Of a stretch of 64,000 nucleotides of DNA, positions 31,771-42,379 are shown one piece after another. The DNA lies in the NCBI GenBank assembly GCA_036768485.1, contig JAVLUZ010000511.1:386411-450410 (forward strand), written 5' to 3'. The position numbers and the translations under genes are program-made. How positions within the stretch are numbered: the first letter of the stretch is position 1; the number at the start of each line of letters is the position of its first letter. The stretch comes from Mermis nigrescens (Eukaryota > Nematoda > Enoplea > Mermithida > Mermithidae). The notes beneath the pieces are model-generated. The model had not been told where the DNA came from and did not search any database. It saw nothing but the letters and a program-made list of their open reading frames with translations.

Positions 31771-32253
31771 ATGATTTTCTTGTTAGTGATTTTACATTTT
31801 ACATATGGGTTTGACCCAAACTGTGATCATTATGCAAATGAGTCTACCATAGTGTGTCACAATTTAGCAGACTATAGTAGGCTTCCAAGATCAGTTCGAA
31901 ACATGATTTTGAGAGACAGCTGCGATTTTCAAGTTTCTGATTGGAAGAATTAAACCACCTGTTTTCCAAAACTTGAGTCTATGAAATTTGTACCTAAATG
32001 TAAAAGCTGTTTGAAAATTGATGAAAATTTTAATGGAATTAATGTTGAGGGAAGGTGCCTAGAAAGTAACAAAAAATGCTAACATAAAGAAGAGCTTGGT
32101 GCAATTTCTAATGAGATTCTGAGTTGTATTGCAATTTTATGCACTCTAACCATCCTCTACATTATTCGCTTTATTAAAAACGATATTTTACAGCATAATG
32201 CTGCAGCCAAAACAGCAATATACCGTATTTATTTGAATAAAAGCCGCCTTTGA
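31771..32253 (+). pseudogene. Putative single-pass membrane protein of the Polinton
   Basis: Starts MIFLLVILHFTYGFDPNC, a plausible signal peptide, continues with a cysteine-bearing ectodomain (ESTIVCHNLADYSRLPRSVR, then CKSCLKIDENF) and ends with a hydrophobic segment (LSCIAILCTLTILYIIRFI) and a short basic tail. The frame is constant but has TAA stops at 31951-31953 and 32080-32082. It lies 30 bases after the minor capsid gene on the same strand, so it probably belongs to the same element. I do not recognise its family. The real C-terminus is cut by the element at 32221. Confidence 0.55.
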
Positions 32254-32866
32254 ATAAACGCCGCACCCAAGGTCTCAAAAAATAATAATCGCCGCCCTTG
32301 AATAAACGCCGCGGCGATTATTCAAGGAAACGTATCTTTATTGTAAACTTCAAGCAGAAGTTTAAATTTCGCCTACTGTTTACTGAAGAGATGATTCACG
32401 CTTTTTGTTCATTTTGCACCTATTTTTGCACGTTTCTTTTCCATTTTGCTTCCATTTTTAATCGAGTTTTACGAAAATTCGTGATCATGGAAAATCAGCT
32501 ATTGCAACAAAGTGCCCATAAGCCAATTACCATTACCATTGAAGATCCAGCATTTAAAGAAGAACTTTGTGACGAAAATTTTAACTTGAGTGAATCAGAA
32601 TTTGAATCTGATGATGAAGTTTTCGAAGTTGAAATTTTTCAATTTTCTGTTGTCAAATTACCTACCTACTAAATTCGCTTTCTATTTTTGAGTGTTGGCT
32701 AAAAAGTTTATTATTGTGTATTTGGTGAACTTTTTATAGATACCCATTTCGAATTGAAAAAAAATAATCGCCGCCCTTGCTTAATCGCCGTCCTTGAATA
32801 AACGCCGCACCAAAATGATCTCTGAAAATATTAAACGCCGCGGCGTTTATTCAAGTAAATACGGTA
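32221..32866. mobile_element. Mariner/pogo-like element, TIR TACCGTATTTA
   Basis: Left end TACCGTATTTATTTGAATAA, right end TTATTCAAGTAAATACGGTA, about 20 bp of inverted repeat with TA at each edge. Subterminal words AACGCCGC and GGCGATTATTCAAGG recur near both ends. It carries a short acidic frame (32487-32672) and no full transposase. It truncates the Polinton membrane-protein gene. Confidence 0.8.
32487..32672 (+). CDS. Short acidic ORF inside the TACCGTATTTA element
   Basis: 61 codons from ATG (MENQLLQQSAHKP), strongly acidic (SESEFESDDEVFEVE). It could be the N-terminal stub of the transposase of the parent element. No domain was recognised and expression is unknown. Confidence 0.3.
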   Translation: MENQLLQQSAHKPITITIEDPAFKEELCDENFNLSESEFESDDEVFEVEIFQFSVVKLPTY

Positions 32867-32983
32867 ATTATTCCATATTCAAACCAGGGAGTGTCCCCTA
32901 TCTGACTCTGGGCCCCTGCCTAAGCGCGTGCACACAATTGATCCATAAAATTGCTAAAAATCAAACAGTGTAAACAAACATTG

Positions 32984-33370
32984 ATATACTGTAGGTTGCG
33001 CACTAAAATTTTGTACGTAGCACAGCTGAGATTTATTCATCTTACCATAAAAATTTGAGCTAAATCCGCCCTATAGTTTTTGAGATATAGTGCTATATGA
33101 GAAAGTGTAAGGTAAATTGGCATACTGTAGGTTGCGCGCTAAAATTCTTTGCGCAGCATGCCTCGCCTATATACATCATATCCTGAAAATTTGAACAAAA
33201 TCCGGCCATTGGTTCTCGATTTATGCAAAAGTGTTAACTAATGCTGGTATACTGTAGGTGCTCCATCAAAATTTTTGTAATAGTTTGCTAATGAGGTGTT
33301 CATCCTACCCCTAAAATTTCAGCCCAATCCGACCGCTGCTTCTTGAGTTATTTCCCCCAGGAAATTTCCC
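32984..33370 (+). repeat. Tandem repeat, ~130-bp unit, three units
   Basis: Units begin with (T/C)ATACTGTAGGTTGCGC near 32984, 33120 and 33250. Each contains TAAAATTTTTG, a variable part, AAAATTTGAGC-like and CCGNCCNTTGNTTCTTGAGT-like words. It may be the interior of a larger element that starts CAGGGAGTGTCCCCT at 32888. Confidence 0.6.
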
Positions 33371-34504
33371 AGGGAAATTTCCCATGGAAATTTTCCCCAT
33401 GGAAATTTCCCCCTCCCCTGGCCCTGGGCTGGACGCGCCCCCTCCCCGGGCAGGCACCTATGCTACAACACAGCCTATGCTACAGCATTGCGCCCTGAGA
33501 AAAGCCAGGGCGCAGATTCTGAGCCCCTCCGCCTATGCTATAACACAGGCTATGTTATAACGTTGCCCCCTAAGGACGCAGTGTATACTACTAAGGCATA
33601 CTCAAAGTGGCCGTTGCGCTGCAACCAAATTCGCTATGACCAATTTTTGTTGCCGCTTTTCCATGGCATACTTCACCGGGCGACAAGAAGCAAATGATGT
33701 CTGTTTCTAGCATTTGTTCGAATTTTTCCCGCGCGCTGCAGAAGTCCAAACATTTAGACTCTCCTCACGAATGCTAATGAGCTGCGCCGGTATTGATCTT
33801 CTCTAAATCTATAATGAATTACGTGCGCAAACGATCTTCGTCGATGTTGAAATGTCATAGAGTATGTACATATATGTGGCAGTACTGGATTTGTACTCTT
33901 TTGATCAGACTTTCTCCAATTTATTGTGTAGCTTTTAATTATTGCGTACATGCATACATTCCTGTCTTTTGAATAAATAGTGTTACAAGCAAGTGCAAAA
34001 TAAACTTCCTCCTACATCTCTTTCAGAATGGTATCGTGTGACTCTGCTAACCAGCCGACATTAGTGGTATGTACATACATATATTATGTACATGGTGCCC
34101 TAACACAGTAACCTACATTGAACATGCATAAATGACTTTAAATGAGCTGTCGCCGATTTTTTAGAAATCGATTATGAAAAAAATCAACGCGCTATCATTG
34201 CGGCAATTCGGCGTGGAGTATGCCAACATTGAGGAAGCGACGAAGGGTCGCCCAGTTGGCGCCATTTTTTTCTTACCGCGCGGCGACCGCGCTGCATGAA
34301 GTACGCCCAGGTGGCGCGAAGCGGCAGACGAATTTCGCACCGCCAGTTTCGCACCATGACGTCACATTGTTTGGTATACTGTGGCCGCAAACCCCTTTGC
34401 GACGCGAATCACATGAAATGTGTTCCAGGCTTGACACTTACAAAAAATTGATTCCTCTACCTTTGAATCCGACAACTATTCGACAACAACTATTTTTTAA
34501 CCCT
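33371..34504. other. No gene; C/G-rich and palindromic patches
   Basis: 33360-33420 is a run of GGAAATTTCCC variants. 33450-33570 repeats CCTATGCTACAACACAG and GCCTATGCTATAACACAG. 34170-34400 is richer in G+C than its surroundings, with gcggcgaccgcgc and aaaccccttt words. The frame 34220-34561 shows no motif. No gene is supported. Confidence 0.4.
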
Positions 34505-35190
34505 ATTTGCTTTCTGTCAACAGGGTTGAACAAGTACAACGAAAATTTACTAAAAGGCTAATTGGATATATGGGACTTTCTTATGATGAAAGGCTAAGAG
34601 CCCTAAATTTACAGAGGCTTGAACTCCGTAGAATTTATTTCAATTTAATTGTTACGTATAATATTATTCACAATAATCTCTTACCTTCGATTTTTATAAG
34701 TTTTATGGTCATTGGCGTACTAGGAACAGGGCGGATTTAGGGGGAGGCGGAGGGGCGGCCGCCCCCATTGGCCGAAACAGTACGCAAAATTAATGATTTT
34801 TGAGGGAATTTCAGTGATTTTCAGTTAAAACGGCTAATCTTTCCGCCCAAAGCAAGGTTACCCCTTAGGGGTACCAGCCCCCCCCCCTTAGGAAAATCCT
34901 GGATCTGCCACTGACTAGGAATGCATTTGCAAATCAGATTTATTTAGAAAAATTTCGACTTGAGTGTAAAAAGTATTGTTTTGATACTACATCAGCTAGA
35001 ATTTGGAACGATCTCCCACAATATATTCGAAGTTCTCCAAATGTTGAAACTTTTAAGAGAAATTTGAAAAAGGTTGACTTCGGTAATTTTTTGATGGGGC
35101 ACACGTGAGCGCAATCTATTTTGCCTGTGTGTCCAGAACATTACGCATTATTCTATTTTATTTTTTCTTTGACTCTGTTTTACCCTTGTG
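34505..35190 (+). pseudogene. 3' end of a CR1-like LINE
   Basis: The frame reads EQVQRKFTKRLIGYMGLSYD, ERLRALNLQRLELRR and TYNIIHNNL, the typical C-terminal region after the reverse transcriptase in CR1/L2-type LINEs. After the hAT-type MITE at 34727-34913 it continues as TSARIWNDLPQYIRSSPNVE and TFKRNL, ending with a stop near 35107. A short 3' UTR follows, ending near ATTAGGATTAG. The RT core is missing, as expected for a 5'-truncated copy. Confidence 0.8.
34727..34913 (+). mobile_element. hAT-type MITE, family B (CAG-GGCGGAT ends)
   Basis: 187 bp from CAGGGCGGATTTAGG to CCTGGATCTGCCACTG. The flanks ACTAGGAA at 34719-34726 and 34914-34921 are identical. It contains GGGCGGCCGCCCCC near the left end and a GGGGTACC word near the right. 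Related copies lie at 53197 and 56252. Confidence 0.92.
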
Positions 35191-36245
35191 TTTTTCCCGA
35201 ATAAATTATTAGGATTAGTATTGAATAAAAAGTCAATCGAGCATGTCCACAGGTGTGTAGCATGGCTGTCAGGCAGAGACAGTCTCCAAACGAATGCTAA
35301 AATAGCACAAAAATGTTAGTACATAGTTTCTGATTATTTTTTAGCGATCGATTCAAAAAGTTTGTTGATTATTTCCGATCTTTATTTTGCATTATTTTCT
35401 CCAGAAATGCTGGGGATTTACACGTAATTTTCACGCAGTGCACAGCAGAAATTATGATCCATTGGCAAATAACAGCACAGCGCACATCGATTTTACACCT
35501 TGTAGGTTCAACATTCAATGGGCCTCCAGATGATGCATATTAAAATAGAAAATTGTTTGTTAAGCGGAAAATGTAAAATATCAAAAATCATGGAAGATTT
35601 TCAACTTATTTAAGATTTTTGAGAATTGCAAATAAAACCATCAACTTTGCTGGCCAAACCTATTGTTTTTTTGAATTGAACTCTTCAAAAGACGACTATT
35701 TTGCTTGGTTGCACGCTCATACCACAAAAATTCGTGAAATAATTAACATTCAAAGGCCCAAATTCGCATGTTTTCACGCGGATACGATACACACACGGTT
35801 TATTAAAGATTGTTTTTGATTGACTGAATCTTCATTGTACGGTGAGAACAACATACCGTTTTCTAAATTTCTTGATAAGCCTGACCGGGAAATGTTTTAA
35901 GCAATATTTTCGTGACAGGCATAAACCCAGCGGCATGATCGATCTGGTGGACAGCCGATTCATGGGTCAAATATTGAGCTTTTTTGTGGGCTGAATAAAG
36001 TCGAAAATTGGTATAAATCTTAAGATGATGTTAAAACTATTTTTATACAGCTTTTCATCAAATCTGATCACTTCTGAAGAAACAAATTTTATTTTCCACG
36101 GTTTTTAACCATTATATTGCCTCATTTTTCTCACCTGAGGGTTTGGGTTTTAGACCCTAAGAGAATAGGAAAATGTGAAATTTGCTGAAAACAACGAGGC
36201 AAAATAGAGGTCAAAAATGGATTAGAATCAAAACTTTTTTCAATG
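35191..36245. other. No gene seen
   Basis: AT-rich sequence between the LINE fragment and the gypsy element. A frame at 35619-35819 lacks motifs. Confidence 0.45.
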
Positions 36246-36249
36246 CTAC

Positions 36250-37293
36250 TGTAAATGCAGAGCCCCTAACGTCTACTGAATCGACGTAGGGACTGATACA
36301 TTACTCTCGAGATTTACCTAGGTATGTAGGTACTTAAGTCTACGCTTAGTGCTGGCCTCGACCGCGCGGGCTCTAAGGCTTTCTGATCTTTGGACCCTTA
36401 GATACCTTACGGCTTTGATCCCCTCAGCCCTAATATTGCTGGCAGCTTTTACGTCGGGTGGAGCAGCAGCTACGCCCTAAGACCTAAGGCTACCTACCTA
36501 GTCTCGGTAATTGCCGCGGAGGTCAGTTGACCTATCTCAAGCTCAAAGTTGTAATTTAACTTATTTTCAATCAGTGCCTGATCAGAAATGTTTGTTCCTA
36601 ATTAGTGTAGCACGCTGAACTATGAAAACAACAACAACGAGCTCTATGCTGATCAATCATCCTTAAAGATTAGATAATAATTTTGATCAATTTTTGCTTG
36701 AGAAATAAATTATGATTTTCGAATGGAAAAGGCTATCATACGGAATTTACCTATCAGTCCACTAGAAGGTGGAAGTCCCTCACGTAGGGATGATGGCCGA
36801 CCTAACCTCGGTATAACCAAAACCACTGGGTTGGTTTTCTATGCTTTATTCGACAAAGAATACATGGCCTATAGCCGGGAAACAAAATACGCAAAAGAAA
36901 AATGACAATGTACAGCCGAAATAACCGGCCAACGAAAAACCCAAAAAGCCAGACTCCAAAATGACGTTAAGTACACTGGCCTCAAGGGCCATTACAGTAA
37001 ATTAAAACAACAATCAATTTAACATAATACTGAAATGACTTTTATCTCAGATCGAATGTTCTCGATTCACGAAGCGGTATGCATTAAACAATTACTATTA
37101 TCATACACTTAGCTCTATGCTACCGGACAAGTATCTAAATGTTTTTTATTATTGAAAATTTGGGAAAATAATGGGAAGACTGAAGGCATAGCCTACAGTA
37201 CACTTTCATAGATAGTTACTAGTATTGGCTATGTTATGGCTATTGCAAACTGCTAAGGCAGGCCTGCCTAGACGTGTAACTCTCGCAGTTACA
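36250..37293 (-). repeat. 3' LTR
   Basis: On the minus strand it starts TGTAACTGCGAGAGTTAC and ends CATTTACA (left edge on plus: TGTAAATGCAGAGCCCC). 1044 bp. Its sequence runs parallel to 49517-50551 with scattered substitutions and small indels. Confidence 0.92.
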
Positions 37294-37303
37294 CTCCCCC
37301 ACG
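37294..37303 (-). other. Polypurine tract
   Basis: On the minus strand GTGGGGGAG immediately precedes the TG of the 3' LTR. Purine-rich tracts at this place prime plus-strand DNA synthesis in LTR retrotransposons. Confidence 0.65.
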
Positions 37304-38074
37304 TATGGAAAAAAAAATTAGTAACGGCGGGAGAATTTTTTCGGGGGGTACAAACAACGGCAATAGCGGGCAACGCTTTACAACTCGGCTCTCTGCGTCT
37401 GCAACGCCTACTCTGGCGTCCGCAACGTCTCATCCTGAGCAATTGTGAAAAACGAAAATAAAAAGAACGAAAATAACAAATATCGATAGCCGGTCAACGA
37501 CATCTCGTTCGCACTCAGAAAACTCGAGCAACACTCACAATGGCGCTAGGGATAACTATATTGTTGCTCGAGTAATGATGAACTCCGGTCTTGGACAGCA
37601 TTGCATAATATTCGATTATGCTGCCCAAGTAGCCTCCTTCAGTCCCCGGGTAATGAGAAAAATTTTGATTTGAAAAATTTTGTAGATTGGGTGTAAATTA
37701 ACCCCTTGTCCATTAAAGAGTTAAGGTACCATAATAGTAACACCGCTAAATCAACACAAGAAAATTTAAGACACGGAATGATAAGGCAAATTATGCTGAG
37801 CAAAAATTAAAGTCACTGACAAATTAAAATACGAGATAAAATGAGAAAAATGACAAATTATGCGAGATTACAGGAAAGAATACAAGCACCGACAAAGAAA
37901 AATTTACAACAAGAGAAAAAATGACAAGAGGAAAAAATACACAAGAAATAGACAATACACAAAGTCCTGGAATCCACATCAGGATGAAAACGAAAAAAAT
38001 TGACGAAAAGCTGCTGGTCAAAGTCGACGCCGTCGCAGAGTTCCAAAAGTTCAGTACATCAAACTTGTAAATTA

Positions 38075-41000
38075 ATATTGGTCGCGGTACTTGGCCTTCG
38101 AGCCATACAATTCTCTGCGACGTCGTTGTCGCTGAAAATATTCCTGATCCGATTCCGGTTCGCGACGCGTATTTGAACACTCTCGCGATACTGATATGGT
38201 TGCCTATGCCCGTACATATGCTGGCGTAAGCGGCAGTGTGGATCGACGGGTCGATCGTCACTCAAAATCGCCGTCGTCCTCATAGTCAGCCTGCGTAATG
38301 ACGCGGCGGTGGCGTCGGAGTAGTCAATTGCTCCGGCGCGGCAGAAACCGTAAGTTCGTTGGCGAGAAGGTTTGGTGACGCTGTTGTTGTTGAGTAACAG
38401 GCCACGGTTTTGGCAAAAGTGGACCCGTTGAGGTTGTGGTTGATAACCCCCAGTGGCTGGTTGACTTTGTTCCAACGGTGATTGATACGACTGGTCCCAT
38501 TGTTGACGTTGACGGGATTGTGACCGGCCCCGATGAGTTCCAAGGCGGCTTGACTGTGGCGGATTGCAATATTCATAAGGCTACTGCTGTCGCGAGCGCA
38601 ACAGATGACCAGCATCGCCTGAGATCACACCTCGAACGCTCACGCGATTCCGTGAATTGCTGCTGCTGCCGCGGGTTGGGTCTGCGTCTTGTGTATTGCT
38701 GTACATGTGGTTTTACTTGTGTCTGCGGTTGTGCTTGTGACTGTGAACGGTGATGCGTTTGCGCATAGCGCTGCCGGATGACTGCGGGTCTTGTCGCCTC
38801 AATCCCCTTTGGCCTAAACGCGCTTTTAACTTAGCTGCAACTTCAGCTTGAATGAGTCTTCTTACTCGTTGTTTTTCCAAATTCTTCAACCGACGCAAAG
38901 TGTGCTCGGATTTAGTATCGTAAAACGATTCAATTTTGCCTTGTGTTCGCCTCTCTTCTGGCATGTGACAAACTTCTGAAGTCTCGGCAAGAGAGGTCCC
39001 ATGCGTAACTTCGTCGCACGCCGTGGCATTTCCGTAGCCAAATTCTCACAATCACGCTGCTCGGGATCGCGTCATGCGTGTTCGACGCATCGCAATTTGT
39101 GCTTCCAAAGAAAGACTTCAACTTCGGGCATATCAAGGCTTGCTGCGGATCCGCTTGGGTCCTGCGAGGATGCCTGTCGCCTTTCTTTACGAATTTTTCT
39201 AATTCGTTCCCGTATTCGATGTTTGAGGTAAAATACAGATTTTTGACAACTCGAAAACAATCGGAACTGGAGCTGGAACTTCATGCCGGGGTCGGTAGCT
39301 AACCGAATTTGCCTAATCATGTTGTGTAAAACATGAGGACTTTCGATTTGTGCTGTTAAGTCCGGGAATTCCAGAAAAGCCTCACGTGGAGATGGCATGT
39401 AAGATCTGCCAAGGAACGCTACGCGCAACATGCGACGCAACTGTTCCATCAGCCAACCTATTCCGGCATTGCCATAGGCGTATGCGAAATAGTGGAATTT
39501 TCTATCCAGAATTCCAAAAGCGCTGTAGTGCGCATGACGTCTATTGAAGAAAAGATCATTATGTGTCGATACTCCGACTCATAAAGACTGAAACTCTCGG
39601 AAAGTATCGAAAATATTGAGCATCTGGCGTGTCGGTATCAGAATTGGCGCTAGGTGATCCGGTGCTGTGACATTCTATGCGGATATAAATCCAGGCAAAT
39701 TTGATGTGTAACGCCGTCGATCACTTTGCTTGGTGCGTCAAGATGTGGGTGTACGACCAAATACTCGAGCGGAACCTCGTACAACATCATTCCGGTTGTG
39801 ATAAACCGAATGCACACAAAGTATTGGTCAGGATAAAATAATCGGTTAAAGACGCTCATATCGCTTATGAACCTAGGTGCGGGTTCTCACGATTGGCATC
39901 AGCCAAAGGCTGTGCGAGCGTAGACCACACTAATGGGCGCGCAGGGTGAATCAGTCGAATTCGCGTACTGCAAATGGATTGCGTACACTCGATCAAAGTA
40001 CACTTGAGCAGCTTCAACCAACTGATCGTACAAACGCGATCCTGCGACCTCACCCAAATAAGAACGTAAGTCATGCAAAACGACTGGCGCAATAATGCAC
40101 GGTGGTTCGCGCGTCATATTTTCCATCATTGTGAAAAAATGCTGTACGTAGCGCGAGCAATTTGAATTCTAGCGCTTTCATTCGCGGCCATCTGGTCGCG
40201 AATAGCTTGCACGTGCGCAGGTATTGTGACTTCCATATTTGATGATTGGCTTTGCATAGCCTGTGGTTGCAAATTAGCCACGGTACTAGACACACCCGTC
40301 ATGGCCATAGGAGCCGTGAAACAAGTATCCGGTGCTGTCGTACCTTGTGACACAGGCTGAGTCGTGACTTGCGTGTATAATGCTACATGAGGTACTTTGT
40401 GTGCGGCTAATGTACGTTGCGGTTGTGGCGGAAAACCGGATAATATCAGTCATGATGACATCTAGGTCAGCTTGCTGCTCTGCCCCGACCGGCTGAAGAG
40501 TCGGCAAAGGTTCGAGTGCACTGATACTTAAGGGTGCTTGTTGAACTGCCGCAAGCAATTGTGAGACAATCGGTTGCGACACTGGGTAACAATCCATTTT
40601 TGAGCCATTGCTCCGCGTGTTACACGCAGTGGCGACACATTAGCCTGTGTTTCCGCCTTGGTGTCAGATAACGCCATCACTAAACGTTTGGGAGATAAAT
40701 CATCGTCTTCAGTGGAGATCGATGGTTCTACACCCAGCATAGGCGTGAATCGGGGTAGGGAATATTGGTTTGCGAAGAAAAACACAGAAGTTGGTGTACT
40801 CGTACTGGTTGGTTTTGACTTAGGTTCCGTGTCAGGCGCATTTACCGGGCTCCGAAACTGTGTCGGCAACGGCTTGCGAAGCCTGCACTTGTAAGTCAGG
40901 ATTGTCAAACACGTTAGCGTGAGCCAACGCTTCCGCGTTACTGAGGTAATATGCAGTGGCTGCCGCTATAGCTACTTGTGGTTGCGGAGCGGGCAATAAA

Positions 41001-41840
41001 AACTCAGCTAAGATTAACTCTTCGCCATTTGAATCACCAGCTTCAACAGCTGCGCTGTCGACTGCCCTTTGTGGTGGCTTGCTAGTCGACAATGGTATGC
41101 GTACTTTGGCTGACCACTAGCCTTAATGTACAACTCATCGCCTACAAAAGAAAACGACATGGGCTTTCTATCGTCAGTAATGCAATTATCCTGCAAGCAC
41201 CCTTCTATCAATATAAAAACATCGATAGTTATGAGGGCATCCATTGCTAGATAATGCTGCATGTCCCGAGTTAAGGGTAAGAAGCTCCACGCCTGTCCAA
41301 AGTTACCAGGCGCGTTCGGATCAATATACATGTCAAAAAGGAATTCTGCCAAGCGCTTAACGAGTGTGATTGCACTTTAATGCGTAAACGACGAGTAAAT
41401 GTTCTCGCCAATGGCTGAATGTCGATGAAATTTGCAATAAATGGGTCTTTCCAGTGCAGTTTATTATGAATTTCGCATCCGGAATTGCTACAATTTCCTC
41501 GAAGGCTGGCCCGTTGCAATGGAAATACGCAAGTTGATCTTGCGTTGGATCGTAACAAACCATATAAACGTTAGGTAAGCGCATTTCGGGCAACTGGTGA
41601 AGCCCAAACGGAGGTTGGTGGGAACTTTGCTAGATCTAACAGAACACATGGCCAGTCGTGCTCGCAACTTGGACGTAGCGTACAAATGGGCCATGGAGGT
41701 CCTGGTAAGTGGGAGATAGTTGCTGAAAACGCAGGTCCCAGGTCTTATAATGCCTGCCCCTTTCTGTCATTCACAAATTCAGAGTCGTAGCCTAGAAAAA
41801 AGTGCCATTAGTCATATTCAATGGCTGAATTAACGCCAAA
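38075..41840 (-). pseudogene. Extra gypsy ORF with DEDD-type 3'-5' exonuclease-like domain
   Basis: A long coding region split among frames by about ten shifts. It starts with blocks resembling the RNase D/WRN exonuclease family. The motif I-like GYDSEFVNDRKG (D-x-E) is at 41760-41792, then the strands VRYVQVASTTGHVF and VYMVCYDPTQDQLAYF. NFIDIQPLA (41407-41433) comes next, followed by PLTRDMQHYLAMDALITIDV (Y-x3-D, motif III, near 41232-41258). The expected motif II Asp is not evident in KFIINCTGKTHLL. After the domain come roughly 900 codons I cannot identify: P/Q/T-rich linkers, a segment LRRMLRVAFLGRSYMPSPRE, and basic tails (RIRERIRKIRKERRQ). Its position after integrase is where some gypsy elements carry env, but no signal peptide, cleavage site or membrane anchor is seen. 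Confidence 0.55.
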
Positions 41841-41992
41841 ATGGCGCTAAACGACGTCTGGTTGTTGGAGACTAAGACGGTGGGTAAAAGTCTATTCTTT
41901 GGTACGCGAGGGGGTTACCAAGGACTTCTACCAAGCCGATTCTCCTACCAGAGTTGTTGATCGTTTATACACTTTCTGTGATTTGTGATTTT

Positions 41993-42378
41993 ATGTGTTG
42001 CTTATGCTTTACCCATTTTGCGGTAAGCATTCAGACCGCTAACACGACGATTATCGTGTTGCAGCAGCGGGTCGGGTACAACCAAACCCCGCCTCTAAAG
42101 CCATACTGGTCAACGCCGAACGAAACTCATCTAGGGACGCGGAACACGCCCCTCGAATTTGCATCGACGACCAGCTGCTTCCAACAATGCCTCCTTGCTG
42201 GGGGTACTTGTGCAGTGCCAAGTGGGTCTGCAAAAGGAAAACATTAGATAATGGTACTGCATGTGCTGTTTTAGAACCATTTAATAAACGTACAGGCGCG
42301 CTGTCCTTAGCTTTTGTTCCCTGCCCGGTAAATCCTCAAACTTATGACAACTGCTTCGGCAAGAGGGCGATGTGGTAA
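41993..42378 (+). pseudogene. Cysteine-rich small ORF, antisense to the gypsy element
   Basis: ATG at 41993 begins MCCLCFTHFAVSIQTANTT and runs to TSCFQQCLLAGGTC. A +2 shift at about 42220 continues VCKRKTLDNGTACAVLEP and ends PCPVNPQTYDNCFGKRAMW. The spacing C-x3-C-x5-C-x(n)-C...DNGTAC-x-V-x-E...C-P...C recalls class A evasins, the chemokine-binding salivary proteins of ticks. This is pattern recognition on a short frame-shifted stretch and could be chance. It lies between integrase and the exonuclease region, on the opposite strand. Confidence 0.25.
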
Positions 42379-42379
42379 C

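Noticed and set aside
34220..34561. 113-codon ORF in a G+C-rich patch
   Set aside because: No motif, and it overlaps the start of the LINE fragment in another frame.
37206..39550. Several plus-strand ORFs of 65-105 codons
   Set aside because: They are antisense shadows of the third gypsy coding region, whose minus-strand frames carry the protein-like composition.
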